A stretch of 64,000 nt of DNA from Gammaproteobacteria bacterium HGW-Gammaproteobacteria-3 (GTDB lineage: Bacteria; Pseudomonadota; Gammaproteobacteria; Methylococcales; Methylomonadaceae), in NCBI GenBank assembly GCA_002843155.1, contig PGZD01000002.1, positions 1 through 64,000 of the forward strand, in the 5' to 3' direction. Positions 26,107 to 35,734 of the stretch are shown here, piece by piece. The notes under the pieces are model-generated. The model made no database searches and was not told the origin of the DNA. It saw nothing but the letters and a program-made list of their open reading frames with translations. Made by a program: the position numbers and the translations under genes. Position 1 is the first letter of the stretch, and every line of letters begins with the position of its first letter.

Positions 26107-28446
26107 ATGAAGCAAAACACCTATCCGGAGGACTGGCCCGATATTGACACCGCCCTCTACAACCGCTCCGTCAAACTGTTCAGAGCCGTCAAAAATCTGC
26201 TCAGCGTCAAGTTTGAACTGTACGCTGATACGCAGGTGCTGCAAGGCGATATTTTCCTGTTCAATCATTTTTCCCGCTTCGAAACGTTTATTCCGCAGTT
26301 CCTGATTTTCGAAAAAACCGGCGCCTACAGTTGCGCCATTGCGGCTGGTGAATTTTTCAATGAAGACAATGTGCTGTCGAACTATCTCAAAAATGTAGGT
26401 GTTTTTCCACACGATCATCCGCGTCTGTTTGCGATGCTGGCGGGACAAATACTGCGGGGACGCAAAGTCATTATTTTTCCGGAAGGCGGCATGGTCAAGG
26501 ATCGCCGCGTCATCGACAAAAAAGGGGAATACAGCATTTTTTCCCGCATGACCGGCAACCGCCGCAAACACCATACCGGCTCTGCGGTTTTGGGGCAGGG
26601 CGTGGAAGCCTTGAAAGCGGCGATTCGTTATGCTTTTAAAAAAAATGACCTCGAACGGCTGCAACACTGGAAAGAACTGCTGCAATTCAACAGTCTGGAC
26701 GAGCTGATGGCGACAGCGCTGAAGCCGACCTTGATCGTACCGGCCAATATCACTTTTTATCCCATCCGCGCTTCGGAAAATATGTTGTTCAAAGGCGTCG
26801 AGTTGTTTTCGGACAAACTGAGCCTGCGCCAGTCCGAGGAACTTCTGATCGAAGGCAATATCATGCTCAAGGATACCGATATGGATATTCGCATGGGTTG
26901 CCCGGTCAACCCTTGCTGTGTCTGGGACTGGCGTACTCACTGGCTCATGGATAAGGTCGCGCCGGGCTTGCAGGAGCTGGACGATGTGTTCAAACTGAAA
27001 ACACGGCCCAGAAACTGGCAAGAACGTTTACTGGGTCATTATTTTATCAAAAATGCGCAATGCTCGCGCAATCAGTACATGGAAGCAATCTACGCCAATG
27101 TCACGATCAATCTCAGTCATCTGGCTTCCACACTGATCATGACCTTGATCGGCGAGGGACGGCAGCATATCGAAAAAAGCCGGTTTTACACTGTGCTGTA
27201 CATCGCTATTAAAAACCTGCAAAAAAACACTGAGATTCATTTACATCGCAGTCTTTTGAATCCTGCCGATTACGGCGATTTGATTCAGGGCGTCAGCGTC
27301 CGCTTCGATCAGTTTATCTGTGTCGCCAAGGAAGCGGGCCTGATTACCGAGCAGGACGAATGCTATTATTTTTTAGCCAAGCTTTGTGAAGACCACGATT
27401 TCGACCGCATCCGTCTGGAAAATCCAATCGCCGTCTATCACAATGAAGCCGCGCCTTTGCGAACCGTGCGCGACGCCTTGCTGGCGGCGAACCGGGATTA
27501 TCGGAAAATGAATCCTTATCAACTCGCCGCCTGGCATTTTGAAGATGAACAATTGAACCTGGCTTTTGAGCAACAAAGCTACAGCACACAGCGAAACGGC
27601 GACATCCAGCAGCAAGAAACCGCCATCGCCGCCCCCTCGCCTTTTTTTATCAAACCCAAAAAAGCCAATGGCTTTGGCATTTTACTGGTGCACGGGCTGC
27701 TCGCCAGCCCAGCCGAAGTGCGCGCTTATGGCCATTATTTGGCGAGCCAGGGTTATACCGTGCTGGGCATACGATTAAAAGGTCACGGGACTTCGCCTTA
27801 TGCGCTGCGCGATGTGACTTATGAGCAATGGGGCGAGTGCGTCAAACGCGGACTCAACATTCTCAAGCTGCATTGTCAGAAACTGTTTGTCATCGGTTTT
27901 TCCACCGGCGGTGCGCTGGCGCTCAATCTGGCTGCGGAACAACATCCCGAAATTATCGGTCTGATTGCCGTGTCGGTACCGATAAAATTCGTCAACTCCG
28001 CTTTCATGCTGGTGCCTTTGCTGCATAACGCCAATGCCCTGGTACACTGGATATCGAGTCTTGAAGGCGTCAAACCTTTTCTTGAAAATACGCCCGAGCA
28101 TCCCGACATCAACTATTGCAATATTCCGGTGCGGGCTTTGTACGAATTGCGGCGGTTGATTCAGCATATGGAAGCCTCGCTCCCCGATGTGGAAACGCCC
28201 ACTTTGCTGCTGTACGCCGACCAGGATCCGGTGGTATTGCCGCAAAGTTCCGAAATCGTTTTTGCAAAACTCGGCTCAGGACTAAAACAATTGCATCCCA
28301 TAAAATCCGAGCGCCACGGCATATTGATGGAAAACATCGGCGGAACCTGGTCGGTTATCGATGAGTTTTTAAATTTTCATCGGCAAAATCCGGGTTTAGC
28401 GCCGCAAATGTCGGAGCCTTTGCCCCTACAGGAGACAGTATCATGA
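26107..28446 (+). CDS. Acyltransferase / alpha-beta hydrolase fusion protein
   Basis: A 779-residue two-domain protein. The N-terminal part is a PlsC-type acyltransferase with NHFSRFE at 53-59 (a variant of the HX4D motif with Glu) and FPEGG at 124-128. The C-terminal part, from about residue 520, is a serine alpha/beta hydrolase of the monoglyceride-lipase kind. It has the oxyanion LVHGLLASP, nucleophile Ser599 in GFSTGG, an acidic residue in YADQDPVV and a catalytic His in ERHG. The middle (about 250-500) is helical and unassigned. Its stop overlaps the start of fadA (ATGA), so it is tied to beta-oxidation. A role in exchanging or releasing acyl chains of lipids is inferred. Confidence 0.85.
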   Translation: MKQNTYPEDWPDIDTALYNRSVKLFRAVKNLLSVKFELYADTQVLQGDIFLFNHFSRFETFIPQFLIFEKTGAYSCAIAAGEFFNEDNVLSNYLKNVGVFPHDHPRLFAMLAGQILRGRKVIIFPEGGMVKDRRVIDKKGEYSIFSRMTGNRRKHHTGSAVLGQGVEALKAAIRYAFKKNDLERLQHWKELLQFNSLDELMATALKPTLIVPANITFYPIRASENMLFKGVELFSDKLSLRQSEELLIEGNIMLKDTDMDIRMGCPVNPCCVWDWRTHWLMDKVAPGLQELDDVFKLKTRPRNWQERLLGHYFIKNAQCSRNQYMEAIYANVTINLSHLASTLIMTLIGEGRQHIEKSRFYTVLYIAIKNLQKNTEIHLHRSLLNPADYGDLIQGVSVRFDQFICVAKEAGLITEQDECYYFLAKLCEDHDFDRIRLENPIAVYHNEAAPLRTVRDALLAANRDYRKMNPYQLAAWHFEDEQLNLAFEQQSYSTQRNGDIQQQETAIAAPSPFFIKPKKANGFGILLVHGLLASPAEVRAYGHYLASQGYTVLGIRLKGHGTSPYALRDVTYEQWGECVKRGLNILKLHCQKLFVIGFSTGGALALNLAAEQHPEIIGLIAVSVPIKFVNSAFMLVPLLHNANALVHWISSLEGVKPFLENTPEHPDINYCNIPVRALYELRRLIQHMEASLPDVETPTLLLYADQDPVVLPQSSEIVFAKLGSGLKQLHPIKSERHGILMENIGGTWSVIDEFLNFHRQNPGLAPQMSEPLPLQETVS

Positions 28447-29585
28447 AAAATGTCGTTATCGCAGCTTACGCACGCTCACCGTTTACTCCGGCCTACAAGG
28501 GCGCACTGATCGGTGTTAGGCCGGATGATCTGGTCGCGCAGGTGGTCAAGGTGCTGGTTCATAAATCCGGCATCGATCCGAATGATATAGAAGACCTGAT
28601 TCTCGGCTGTGCTTTCCCCGAAGGCGAGCAAGGTCTCAATCTGGCGCGTTTGGTGGTGCATTTGGCCGGACTCCCTGTCAGCATTGCCGGCGTCACCGTC
28701 AACCGTTTTTGCGGCTCATCCATGCAAGCCGTTCATATTGCCGCAGGCGCCATTCAAATGAACGCCGGTGAAGCGTTCATCTGCGCCGGTGTGGAATCGA
28801 TGAGCCGGATACCGATGGGCGGTTTCAATACCTTGCCCAATCCCGGACTTTATCAGGATTACCCGCAGGCTTATATCGGTATGGGTGAAACAGCGGAAAA
28901 TCTGGCATTGAAATACCATATCGACCGCGCGGCCCAGGAAGCCTTTGCCTTGAGCAGTCAGCAAAAAACCTATGCCGCGCAGCAGCAAGGACACTTTGCC
29001 GATGAAATCGTAGTCATCAAACCGGCGCAGGGCGAAGACATTACGCTGGACGGTTGCTTACGGCCCGGTTCCACAGCCGAAGATCTGGCCGGACTGAAGC
29101 CTGCGTTTCTGGAAAACGGCAGCGTCACCGCCGCCACTTCCTCGCCTTTAACCGACGGGGCCGCCGCCGTGCTGGTTTGCAGCGAGGCTTATGCCGACCG
29201 ACACGGCCTCGATAAACTGGCGCGCATCAAGGCCGTGGCGGTATCGGCCTGTTTACCTGAAATCATGGGTATAGGGCCTGTCGCCGCCACTCAAAAAGCC
29301 TTGCAGCGCGCCGGATTGACATTGGCCGACATCGATATTGTCGAACTCAATGAAGCTTTTGCCGCGCAATCTCTTGCCGTATTAAAGGATTTACCCATCA
29401 GTGCGGAAAGGCTCAATCTGGACGGCGGCGCTATTGCCCTGGGTCATCCTTTAGGCGCAACCGGTGCCAGAATTACCGGCAAGGCCGCCAGCCTGCTGCG
29501 ACGTGAAAACAAACAATTTGCCTTGGCCACGCAATGTATTGGTGGTGGTCAGGGTATCGCGACTATTCTGGAGGCTGTGTCATGA
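28443..29585 (+). CDS. fadA: Acetyl-CoA C-acyltransferase (3-ketoacyl-CoA thiolase)
   Basis: Performs the thiolytic last step of fatty-acid beta-oxidation, cutting 3-ketoacyl-CoA to acetyl-CoA and a shortened acyl-CoA. The 380 residues have the acyl-enzyme Cys90 in NRFCGSSMQ, the GHPLGATGAR motif with the catalytic His, and the second Cys in CIGGGQG. It is flanked by ATGA overlaps on both sides (hydrolase fusion upstream, fadB downstream), so the three genes are translationally coupled. Confidence 0.94.
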   Translation: MKNVVIAAYARSPFTPAYKGALIGVRPDDLVAQVVKVLVHKSGIDPNDIEDLILGCAFPEGEQGLNLARLVVHLAGLPVSIAGVTVNRFCGSSMQAVHIAAGAIQMNAGEAFICAGVESMSRIPMGGFNTLPNPGLYQDYPQAYIGMGETAENLALKYHIDRAAQEAFALSSQQKTYAAQQQGHFADEIVVIKPAQGEDITLDGCLRPGSTAEDLAGLKPAFLENGSVTAATSSPLTDGAAAVLVCSEAYADRHGLDKLARIKAVAVSACLPEIMGIGPVAATQKALQRAGLTLADIDIVELNEAFAAQSLAVLKDLPISAERLNLDGGAIALGHPLGATGARITGKAASLLRRENKQFALATQCIGGGQGIATILEAVS

Positions 29586-31894
29586 GTATCGAAAAAGTCG
29601 CCGTGATCGGCGCCGGGGTCATGGGCGCGGGTATTGCCGCACATGTCGCCAATGCCGGTATTGCGGTCGATCTCTTGGACATCGTGCCCAAAGACGGCAA
29701 CCATCGGAATGCCATAGCCGAAAACGCTATTGCCAAACTGCTGAAAACCGAACCGGCTGCTTTCATGCACCTCAAAAATGCACGTCTGCTCAATCCCGGT
29801 AATATCGAGGATCACCTCGATCGTCTGGCGCAAGCCGATTGGGTGATTGAAGCGGTTATCGAAAATCCCGGCATTAAACAGGCGCTGTACCAAAAACTTG
29901 AGACTGTCTGCCGCCCGGATACATTGATTTCATCCAATACCTCGACCTTACCGTTGAGCCTCTTGACGCGTGATTTGCCGGATAGCTTCAAGCGCCGCTT
30001 CATGATCACTCATTTTTTCAATCCACCCCGTTACATGCGGCTTTTAGAGTTGGTCGCGGCACCCGAACTGGACGTCAACCTGTTTAACACCGTCAACGCT
30101 TTCGCCGACCACAAGCTCGGCAAAGGCTGCGTGGTCTGTAACGACACACCGGGATTTATCGCCAATCGCATCGGCACATTCTGGATACAAACCGCCTTGA
30201 TCGAAGCTATCGCGATGAATTTGACCGTGGAGCAGTGCGATGCTGCCATGGCTTTGGTCGGTATCCCAAAAACCGGCGTATTCGGCTTAATGGATTTGGT
30301 CGGACTGGATCTCATGCCGCATATTTTAGAAACTTTTAGGCACAGCCTGTCGGCCAACGACCGCTTACGCGCTATCGCCGCCGTGCCGCCGCTATTGCAG
30401 GGCATGATTGCCAAAGGTTTGACCGGCCGCAAAGGCGAGGGCGGCTTTTATCGGCTGCAACCGGGCGCCAAGCATAAAATCAAGGAGTCCATTGATTTAC
30501 AAAGCGGCGAATACCGCGTGAGTGAGAAATTTCAGATCAAAGGCGTATCCCACAAAGCTGAAGATTTGCGGACTTTTCTGAGCGCTGACGAGGCGCTCAA
30601 CCGTTATACCTGGCGCGTCCTGTCGGAAACACTCAGCTATAGCGCAAGCTTGATTCCGGAAATCGCCGACAACATTGTCGCGGTCGATACTGCCATGCGT
30701 CTGGGTTATAACTGGCGTTACGGCCCGTTCGAATGGCTTGACCGCCTCGGTGTTGACTGGTTTATCGATAAATTGCTGGCGCAAAATCAAGCTGTTCCTT
30801 ATCTGTTGGCGGACCGGCAAAGTCTGTATCGGAGTTACAACGGACAGTTACAATTCAAGGACACGGAAAACCATTATCAACCCTTACAGCGCCCCGAAGG
30901 GGTTTTGCTGCTGAGCGACATCAAACGCCGAAGCTCCGCGCTCTTGAGTAATGCCTCGGCCAGTCTGTGGGATCTCGGTGACGCGATAGCCTGTTTTGAA
31001 TTTCACAGCAAAATGAATACTCTGGATCCGGATATTTTAAATCTTTTGCAACAAAGTCTCGCTTTGCTTGCACAAGACTTTAAGGGACTGGTGATTCATA
31101 ACGAAGCGGAAAACTTTTCGGCCGGAGCCAATTTGACGTTACTGATGCCCGCCATCGTCAATCAGGACTGGGCGACTGTCAAAGCCATCATCCGTCTTGG
31201 CCAGCAAACGTATCAAGCCCTGAAATACGCGCCTTTTCCCGTGGTGGGCGCGCCTTCAGGACTGGCCTTGGGCGGCGGCTGCGAAATATTATTGCACTGT
31301 GACGCCCTTGTTGCCCATGCCGAACTTTACACAGGACTCGTGGAAGTGGGCGTCGGTCTGGTGCCGGGCTGGGGCGGCTGCAAGGAACTTCTGCGCCGCT
31401 GGCTGGCATTCCCCAAACGTCCCGGTGGCCCCTTGCCGCCCATTGCGCAAACTTTTGAAACCATTGGCCTCGCCAAGGTTTCAAAATCCGCGCAAGAGGC
31501 TCGGGATCTGTTGTTTTTATCCAAAACCGACAGCATCACGATGAACAAAGACCGTTTATTAGCGGACGCCAAACACCGCGCAGTGGCTTTGGCGGAAAAT
31601 TACCGGCCGCCCGAACTTTTCGTGTACAGCTTGCCGGGAAAAAGCGGCTGGTCCGCGCTGGATATTGCCGTGCACAACTTACATCTGGCGGGTAAAGCCA
31701 GTGCTTATGATGTTGAAATTTCACGGCAATTGGCTGTCGTTTTAAGTGGTGGCGACACCGGCATCACCCGGCCTTTGACTGAACAGGATTTACTGGATCT
31801 GGAGTTGGAAGCTTTTTTGACCCTGGTCAAACAACCTTCTACGTTGGCAAGACTGGAACATATGCTCAAAACCGGCAAACCTTTAAGAAACTGA
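29582..31894 (+). CDS. fadB: 3-hydroxyacyl-CoA dehydrogenase / enoyl-CoA hydratase
   Basis: A multifunctional beta-oxidation enzyme of 770 residues from the ATG at 29582 that overlaps the fadA stop. The dehydrogenase part comes first: Rossmann GAGVMGAGIAAHVA near residue 10, then HFFNPPRYMRL and NDTPGFIANRI. The hydratase part lies toward the C-terminus, with GLALGGGCEILLHCDA and VEVGVGLVPGWGG. This order is the reverse of E. coli FadB, where the hydratase is N-terminal, and belongs to a separate known branch. An in-frame start at 29534 lies inside fadA and is rejected. Confidence 0.93.
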   Translation: MSIEKVAVIGAGVMGAGIAAHVANAGIAVDLLDIVPKDGNHRNAIAENAIAKLLKTEPAAFMHLKNARLLNPGNIEDHLDRLAQADWVIEAVIENPGIKQALYQKLETVCRPDTLISSNTSTLPLSLLTRDLPDSFKRRFMITHFFNPPRYMRLLELVAAPELDVNLFNTVNAFADHKLGKGCVVCNDTPGFIANRIGTFWIQTALIEAIAMNLTVEQCDAAMALVGIPKTGVFGLMDLVGLDLMPHILETFRHSLSANDRLRAIAAVPPLLQGMIAKGLTGRKGEGGFYRLQPGAKHKIKESIDLQSGEYRVSEKFQIKGVSHKAEDLRTFLSADEALNRYTWRVLSETLSYSASLIPEIADNIVAVDTAMRLGYNWRYGPFEWLDRLGVDWFIDKLLAQNQAVPYLLADRQSLYRSYNGQLQFKDTENHYQPLQRPEGVLLLSDIKRRSSALLSNASASLWDLGDAIACFEFHSKMNTLDPDILNLLQQSLALLAQDFKGLVIHNEAENFSAGANLTLLMPAIVNQDWATVKAIIRLGQQTYQALKYAPFPVVGAPSGLALGGGCEILLHCDALVAHAELYTGLVEVGVGLVPGWGGCKELLRRWLAFPKRPGGPLPPIAQTFETIGLAKVSKSAQEARDLLFLSKTDSITMNKDRLLADAKHRAVALAENYRPPELFVYSLPGKSGWSALDIAVHNLHLAGKASAYDVEISRQLAVVLSGGDTGITRPLTEQDLLDLELEAFLTLVKQPSTLARLEHMLKTGKPLRN

Positions 31895-31907
31895 AGGTTC
31901 TGGTGTT

Positions 31908-31923
31908 TCCAGGTAAACCTGGA
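31908..31923. repeat. Small palindrome between fadB and fadE
   Basis: TCCAGGT AA ACCTGGA, a perfect 7-bp stem in the 73-base gap between fadB and fadE. It could be a weak attenuating hairpin or a protein-binding palindrome. There is no T-run. Confidence 0.3.
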
Positions 31924-31967
31924 GTCAGCGCGTCGTCACTATAAAAATAATCTTACCGGAGCGTCTC

Positions 31968-34283
31968 ATGTCAAAACTTGTTCTACTCGTCATGATAATC
32001 GGCCTTGCCGGTTTATTGGGTTTACCGCCACTCCGGCGCAGGTTTCTGAGCCGTCCGCTGTTCACAAAAATGCGTAAAAGCCTGCCGCCGATGTCGCAAA
32101 CCGAACGCGAAGCGCTGGAAGCGGGCAATACCTGGTGGGACGCCGAACTGTTCACCGGCAAGCCCGACTGGCACAAACTCAAAGAACTTCCAGCCGCCCG
32201 TTTAAGCGAGGAAGAACAGGCCTACCTCGATGGTCCGGTGGAAACTTTGTGCGCCCTATTGAACGACTGGGACATCACCCATACGCGCCGCGATTTGCCG
32301 CCGGAAGTGTGGGATTACATCAAACAGCACAAGTTTTGCGGCATCATCATTCCCAAACACTACGGGGGCCTTGAGTTTTCAGAATTCGCCCATTCCCAAA
32401 TCGTCATGAAAATCGCCAGCCGCAGCACCAGTGCAGCGGTCACCGTGATGGTGCCCAATTCTTTAGGACCTGCCAAATTGTTGCTGGCTTATGGAACCGA
32501 AAAGCAAAAAGATCACTATCTGCCGCGTCTGGCGACAGGTGAGGAAATTCCCGCATTCGCGCTGACAGGCCCGCAAGCCGGCAGTGACGCAGGCGCCATG
32601 CCCGATACCGGCATCGTGTGTCACGGCGCTTTTGAAGGCAAGGAGCGGGTGCTGGGGATACGACTGAACTGGGAAAAACGCTACATCACACTGGGACCTG
32701 TGGCCACTGTCTTGGGGCTGGCGTTCAAATTATACGATCCCGAACATTTACTGGGTGAGGACGACGACATCGGCATCACTGTGGCGCTGATTCCAACCAA
32801 TACACCCGGTATTGCTATCGGCAAACGCCATTTTCCGCTGGATTCGGCTTTTCAGAATGGGCCGAACTGGGGCAAGGATGTGTTTATTCCGCTGGACTGG
32901 ATTATCGGTGGTAAAGCGCAAGTCGGCCAGGGCTGGAAAATGCTGATGCAATCGCTGGCGACCGGCCGCGCCATTTCCTTACCCGCGCTCAGTGTCGGCG
33001 CGGCCAAGTTCATCTGCCGCAACACCGGCGCTTATGCGCGTATCCGTACCCAATTCAATCTGCCTATCGGCGCTTTTGAAGGCATCGAAGAAGTGCTGGC
33101 GCGTATGGCGGGCACGGCGTATCTGATGGACGCAGCGCGCCAGGTCACCTGCGCCGCACTGGATGAAGGCCAGAAACCGGCGGTGATTTCGGCGATTCTC
33201 AAATACCAGTTGACCGAAGGCATGCGCCGCATCATTAACGACGGCATGGACATTCAGGGCGGTTCCGGGATTTGCCTGGGGCCGAGCAATTTTATCGGCC
33301 GTCTGTATCAGGTCATTCCGGTTGGTATTACCGTGGAAGGCGCGAACATCCTCACCCGCACCATGATGATTTTTGGCCAGGGTTCGGTGCGTTGCCACCC
33401 TTTCATTCAAAGTGAAATGAATGCTTTGAATGACCCCGACCCGACCGCCGCCTTGCACGCATTCGACGCCGTGTTATGGCGCCATATCGGCTTTTTTCTG
33501 AACAATCTCGGACGGGGCTTCTGGTTTGGCCTGGGTGGGGTAAAACTGGCCTCCACGCCCGGCGACAAAAATACCCGGCGTTATTACCGGCAACTGACCC
33601 GCCTCAGCACAGGCTTTGCGCTGGCCGCCGATTTTGCGCTGCTCACGTTGGGCGGGCAACTGAAACGCAAAGAAAGACTTTCCGGCCGCTTTGCCGATGT
33701 CTTGAGTTTTTTGTATCTGTGCTCTTGCGCGCTGAAACACTTTGAAAATCAGGGTTCACACCCCGATGATCTGCCGCTGTTGCACTGGGCTTGCCGGTAC
33801 AGCCTGTATCGCGCCCAGCAATCCCTGCTGGCGGTGTTTCACATGCTGCCCGCACGCATTCCGGCATTGCTGCTGCGTGCGTTATTGTTTCCGTTGGGAC
33901 GCCCCTGCGCGCCGCCACCGGATAAACAAGTGGGGCCTCTGGCGCAGTTGCTTCTTGAGGATAGTCCGGTTCGCGACCGCTTGACGGCAGGAATTTATAG
34001 CAACGAAAATCCGCTTGACGCTACCGGCAGAATAGAAACTGCGTTCAAGGCCGTATTGCAGGCCGCACCCATCGAGACAAAACTGCACAATGCCCAAAAG
34101 CAAGGCCTGTTGCGCAAAGGCGTTTTACCGGGCTTGCTACAGGAAGCGTTGCAGGCAGACATTATCACTGAAGCCGAAGCCGATTTAATCAACCAGGCCG
34201 AACAAGCGCGTCTGCTGGCGATAAGTGTCGATGATTTTTTGCCCGAACAGTTGACCGGCACAAAAAGCGGCATTAACGTTTAA
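31968..34283 (+). CDS. fadE: Acyl-CoA dehydrogenase, FadE type
   Basis: Introduces the trans-2 double bond into acyl-CoA, the first step of beta-oxidation, using FAD. The 771 residues start with a membrane helix (about 2-20) and a basic linker. The acyl-CoA dehydrogenase core has ALTGPQAGSDAGAMPD and GGSGICLGPSNFIGR, and a long C-terminal extension is typical of FadE (DUF1974). E. coli FadE is 814 residues. It completes an acyltransferase/hydrolase-fadA-fadB-fadE cluster. No fadD, electron-transfer flavoprotein or fadR gene is next to it. Confidence 0.94.
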   Translation: MSKLVLLVMIIGLAGLLGLPPLRRRFLSRPLFTKMRKSLPPMSQTEREALEAGNTWWDAELFTGKPDWHKLKELPAARLSEEEQAYLDGPVETLCALLNDWDITHTRRDLPPEVWDYIKQHKFCGIIIPKHYGGLEFSEFAHSQIVMKIASRSTSAAVTVMVPNSLGPAKLLLAYGTEKQKDHYLPRLATGEEIPAFALTGPQAGSDAGAMPDTGIVCHGAFEGKERVLGIRLNWEKRYITLGPVATVLGLAFKLYDPEHLLGEDDDIGITVALIPTNTPGIAIGKRHFPLDSAFQNGPNWGKDVFIPLDWIIGGKAQVGQGWKMLMQSLATGRAISLPALSVGAAKFICRNTGAYARIRTQFNLPIGAFEGIEEVLARMAGTAYLMDAARQVTCAALDEGQKPAVISAILKYQLTEGMRRIINDGMDIQGGSGICLGPSNFIGRLYQVIPVGITVEGANILTRTMMIFGQGSVRCHPFIQSEMNALNDPDPTAALHAFDAVLWRHIGFFLNNLGRGFWFGLGGVKLASTPGDKNTRRYYRQLTRLSTGFALAADFALLTLGGQLKRKERLSGRFADVLSFLYLCSCALKHFENQGSHPDDLPLLHWACRYSLYRAQQSLLAVFHMLPARIPALLLRALLFPLGRPCAPPPDKQVGPLAQLLLEDSPVRDRLTAGIYSNENPLDATGRIETAFKAVLQAAPIETKLHNAQKQGLLRKGVLPGLLQEALQADIITEAEADLINQAEQARLLAISVDDFLPEQLTGTKSGINV

Positions 34284-34603
34284 CCGTTCATGCTCTCAGT
34301 GGACGGGATAAGCCCAGAACGGTAGATTGCGATTTTGCCGGGGCGATTGCCAGGCTTTCATGAACGTTAGGGTGAGCGTTGCACCCATTGCCCCAAGTGT
34401 CCCGAACAACGGCTATCTTTTGGACTATTGCATCGTATCGGCTCCGCTGGGTATTTTACTGCGTAGGAGTATGGCAGACTCGCAACGGACAATAACAAAC
34501 GATTTTTTGTAAAAGATAAGCACTTTCAGACGCACACCCGCCAACAGTAAGGTATTATTAGGCCAAACGACTCATCAAGCACTAACTTCCGGATGAACGA
34601 TTT
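34284..34603. other. 320-bp intergenic region before the mla-type operon
   Basis: No convincing gene lies here. A 61-codon frame at 34327-34512 lacks a ribosome site and recognisable content. Short complementary pieces occur (CCGTTC near 34284 and GAACGG near 34317), forming only a weak hairpin. The promoter of the following transporter operon should lie in this stretch, but no box pair is clear enough to name. Confidence 0.4.
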
Positions 34604-35734
34604 ATGACTGAGCGTCATTTGCCGAGTGCCGACCCGACTTTACCGACACTGGCCGAAGTGCCGGACGGCAGACTGATTGAACTGAAAGGTCACTGGACGC
34701 TGCGGACATTGACGGCCTTGCCTCAGTTACGGCAACGGCTCAAAAAACTCGACAAGACTAAACAGTGGGATATCAGCGCTATCGAGCGGCTGGACAGTGC
34801 GGCTGCTTTTTTGCTTTGGCAGGCCTGGGGCGAAAAATTACCGGAAGATTTGATCATGCGCCCGGAACAGCGCCGTTTATTCGATTATTGGCATGATCGG
34901 GAAATTCCTCCGCCGCAGCCCATGCGGCCCGATCTTACCGAAGTTTGGCGTTATTGGTTGCTGCTATTGCAAGGCTTCTTCGGGCACATTCGCGCCTGGT
35001 TGACTTTATTCGGGCGTTTACAGCTTGATTTTATTTATTTGTTACGCCATCCCGGCGCCGCACCCTTTAAAGAAATATCGGCAACCATCTACAAGGCCGG
35101 TGTCAGTGCTTTAGGCATTACCGCACTGGTTGGTTTTTTGGTGGGCGTGTCGATGAGTTATTTGTCGGCCTTGCAACTGCAACGCTTCGGCGCGGAAATT
35201 TATATCATCGACTTGCTCGGACTGAGCATTATCCGCGAACTGGGGCCGATGCTGACGGCGATTTTGATCGCCGGCCGTTCCGGTTCTTCAATGACCGCCG
35301 AAATTGGCATCATGCGTGTTACCCAGGAATTGGACGCGCTGTCGGCATTGGGCATTTCCCATACCTTGCGTCTGGTATTGCCAAAAGTGATTGCCCTGTC
35401 CCTGGTATTGCCGCTATTGATCGTCTGGACCGACAGTATTGCCCTGATAGGCGGCATGATGTCGGCGCAACTGGCTCTGGATATTGGCTATCAGCAATTT
35501 CTCGATCATTTGCCGAAGGCAGTGCCGATTGTCAATTTTTATATGGGGCTGGCCAAGGGCGTTGCTTTCGGCATGATGATCGCCATGGTTGCCTGCCATT
35601 TCGGGTTTTTGATCAAACCCAATACCGAAAGCCTTGGCAGCGAGACGACCCGTGCCGTGGTGGCGGCAATTACCGTGGTAATCGTGGTCAATACGGTGTT
35701 CGCCATCGTGTTCAGAAATGTGGGGTTTCCATGA
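34604..35734 (+). CDS. MlaE-type lipid ABC permease with N-terminal STAS-like domain
   Basis: A permease of the MlaE/YrbE family that moves lipids between membranes together with an MCE protein. Residues about 1-105 resemble a STAS domain (LKGHWTLRTL, WDISAIERLDSAAAFLLW), the fold of the separate MlaB protein in E. coli. The permease core starts near 140 and includes RELGPMLTAILIAGRSGSSMTAEIG and TQELDALSALGIS. The stop overlaps the next start by ATGA. This fused form is common outside the enteric mla operon. Confidence 0.9.
   Translation: MTERHLPSADPTLPTLAEVPDGRLIELKGHWTLRTLTALPQLRQRLKKLDKTKQWDISAIERLDSAAAFLLWQAWGEKLPEDLIMRPEQRRLFDYWHDREIPPPQPMRPDLTEVWRYWLLLLQGFFGHIRAWLTLFGRLQLDFIYLLRHPGAAPFKEISATIYKAGVSALGITALVGFLVGVSMSYLSALQLQRFGAEIYIIDLLGLSIIRELGPMLTAILIAGRSGSSMTAEIGIMRVTQELDALSALGISHTLRLVLPKVIALSLVLPLLIVWTDSIALIGGMMSAQLALDIGYQQFLDHLPKAVPIVNFYMGLAKGVAFGMMIAMVACHFGFLIKPNTESLGSETTRAVVAAITVVIVVNTVFAIVFRNVGFP

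Noticed and set aside
26083-27021. 312-codon frame antisense to the acyltransferase/hydrolase gene
   Set aside because: Codon structure and motifs belong to the plus-strand gene; the antisense frame is a shadow.
29534-29581. Upstream ATG for fadB inside fadA
   Set aside because: It would put 16 unrelated residues before the Rossmann fold. ATG 29582 overlaps the fadA stop in the usual coupled manner.
34327-34512. 61-codon ORF before the MlaE-like gene
   Set aside because: No ribosome site, no recognisable sequence, and it lies in the expected promoter region.
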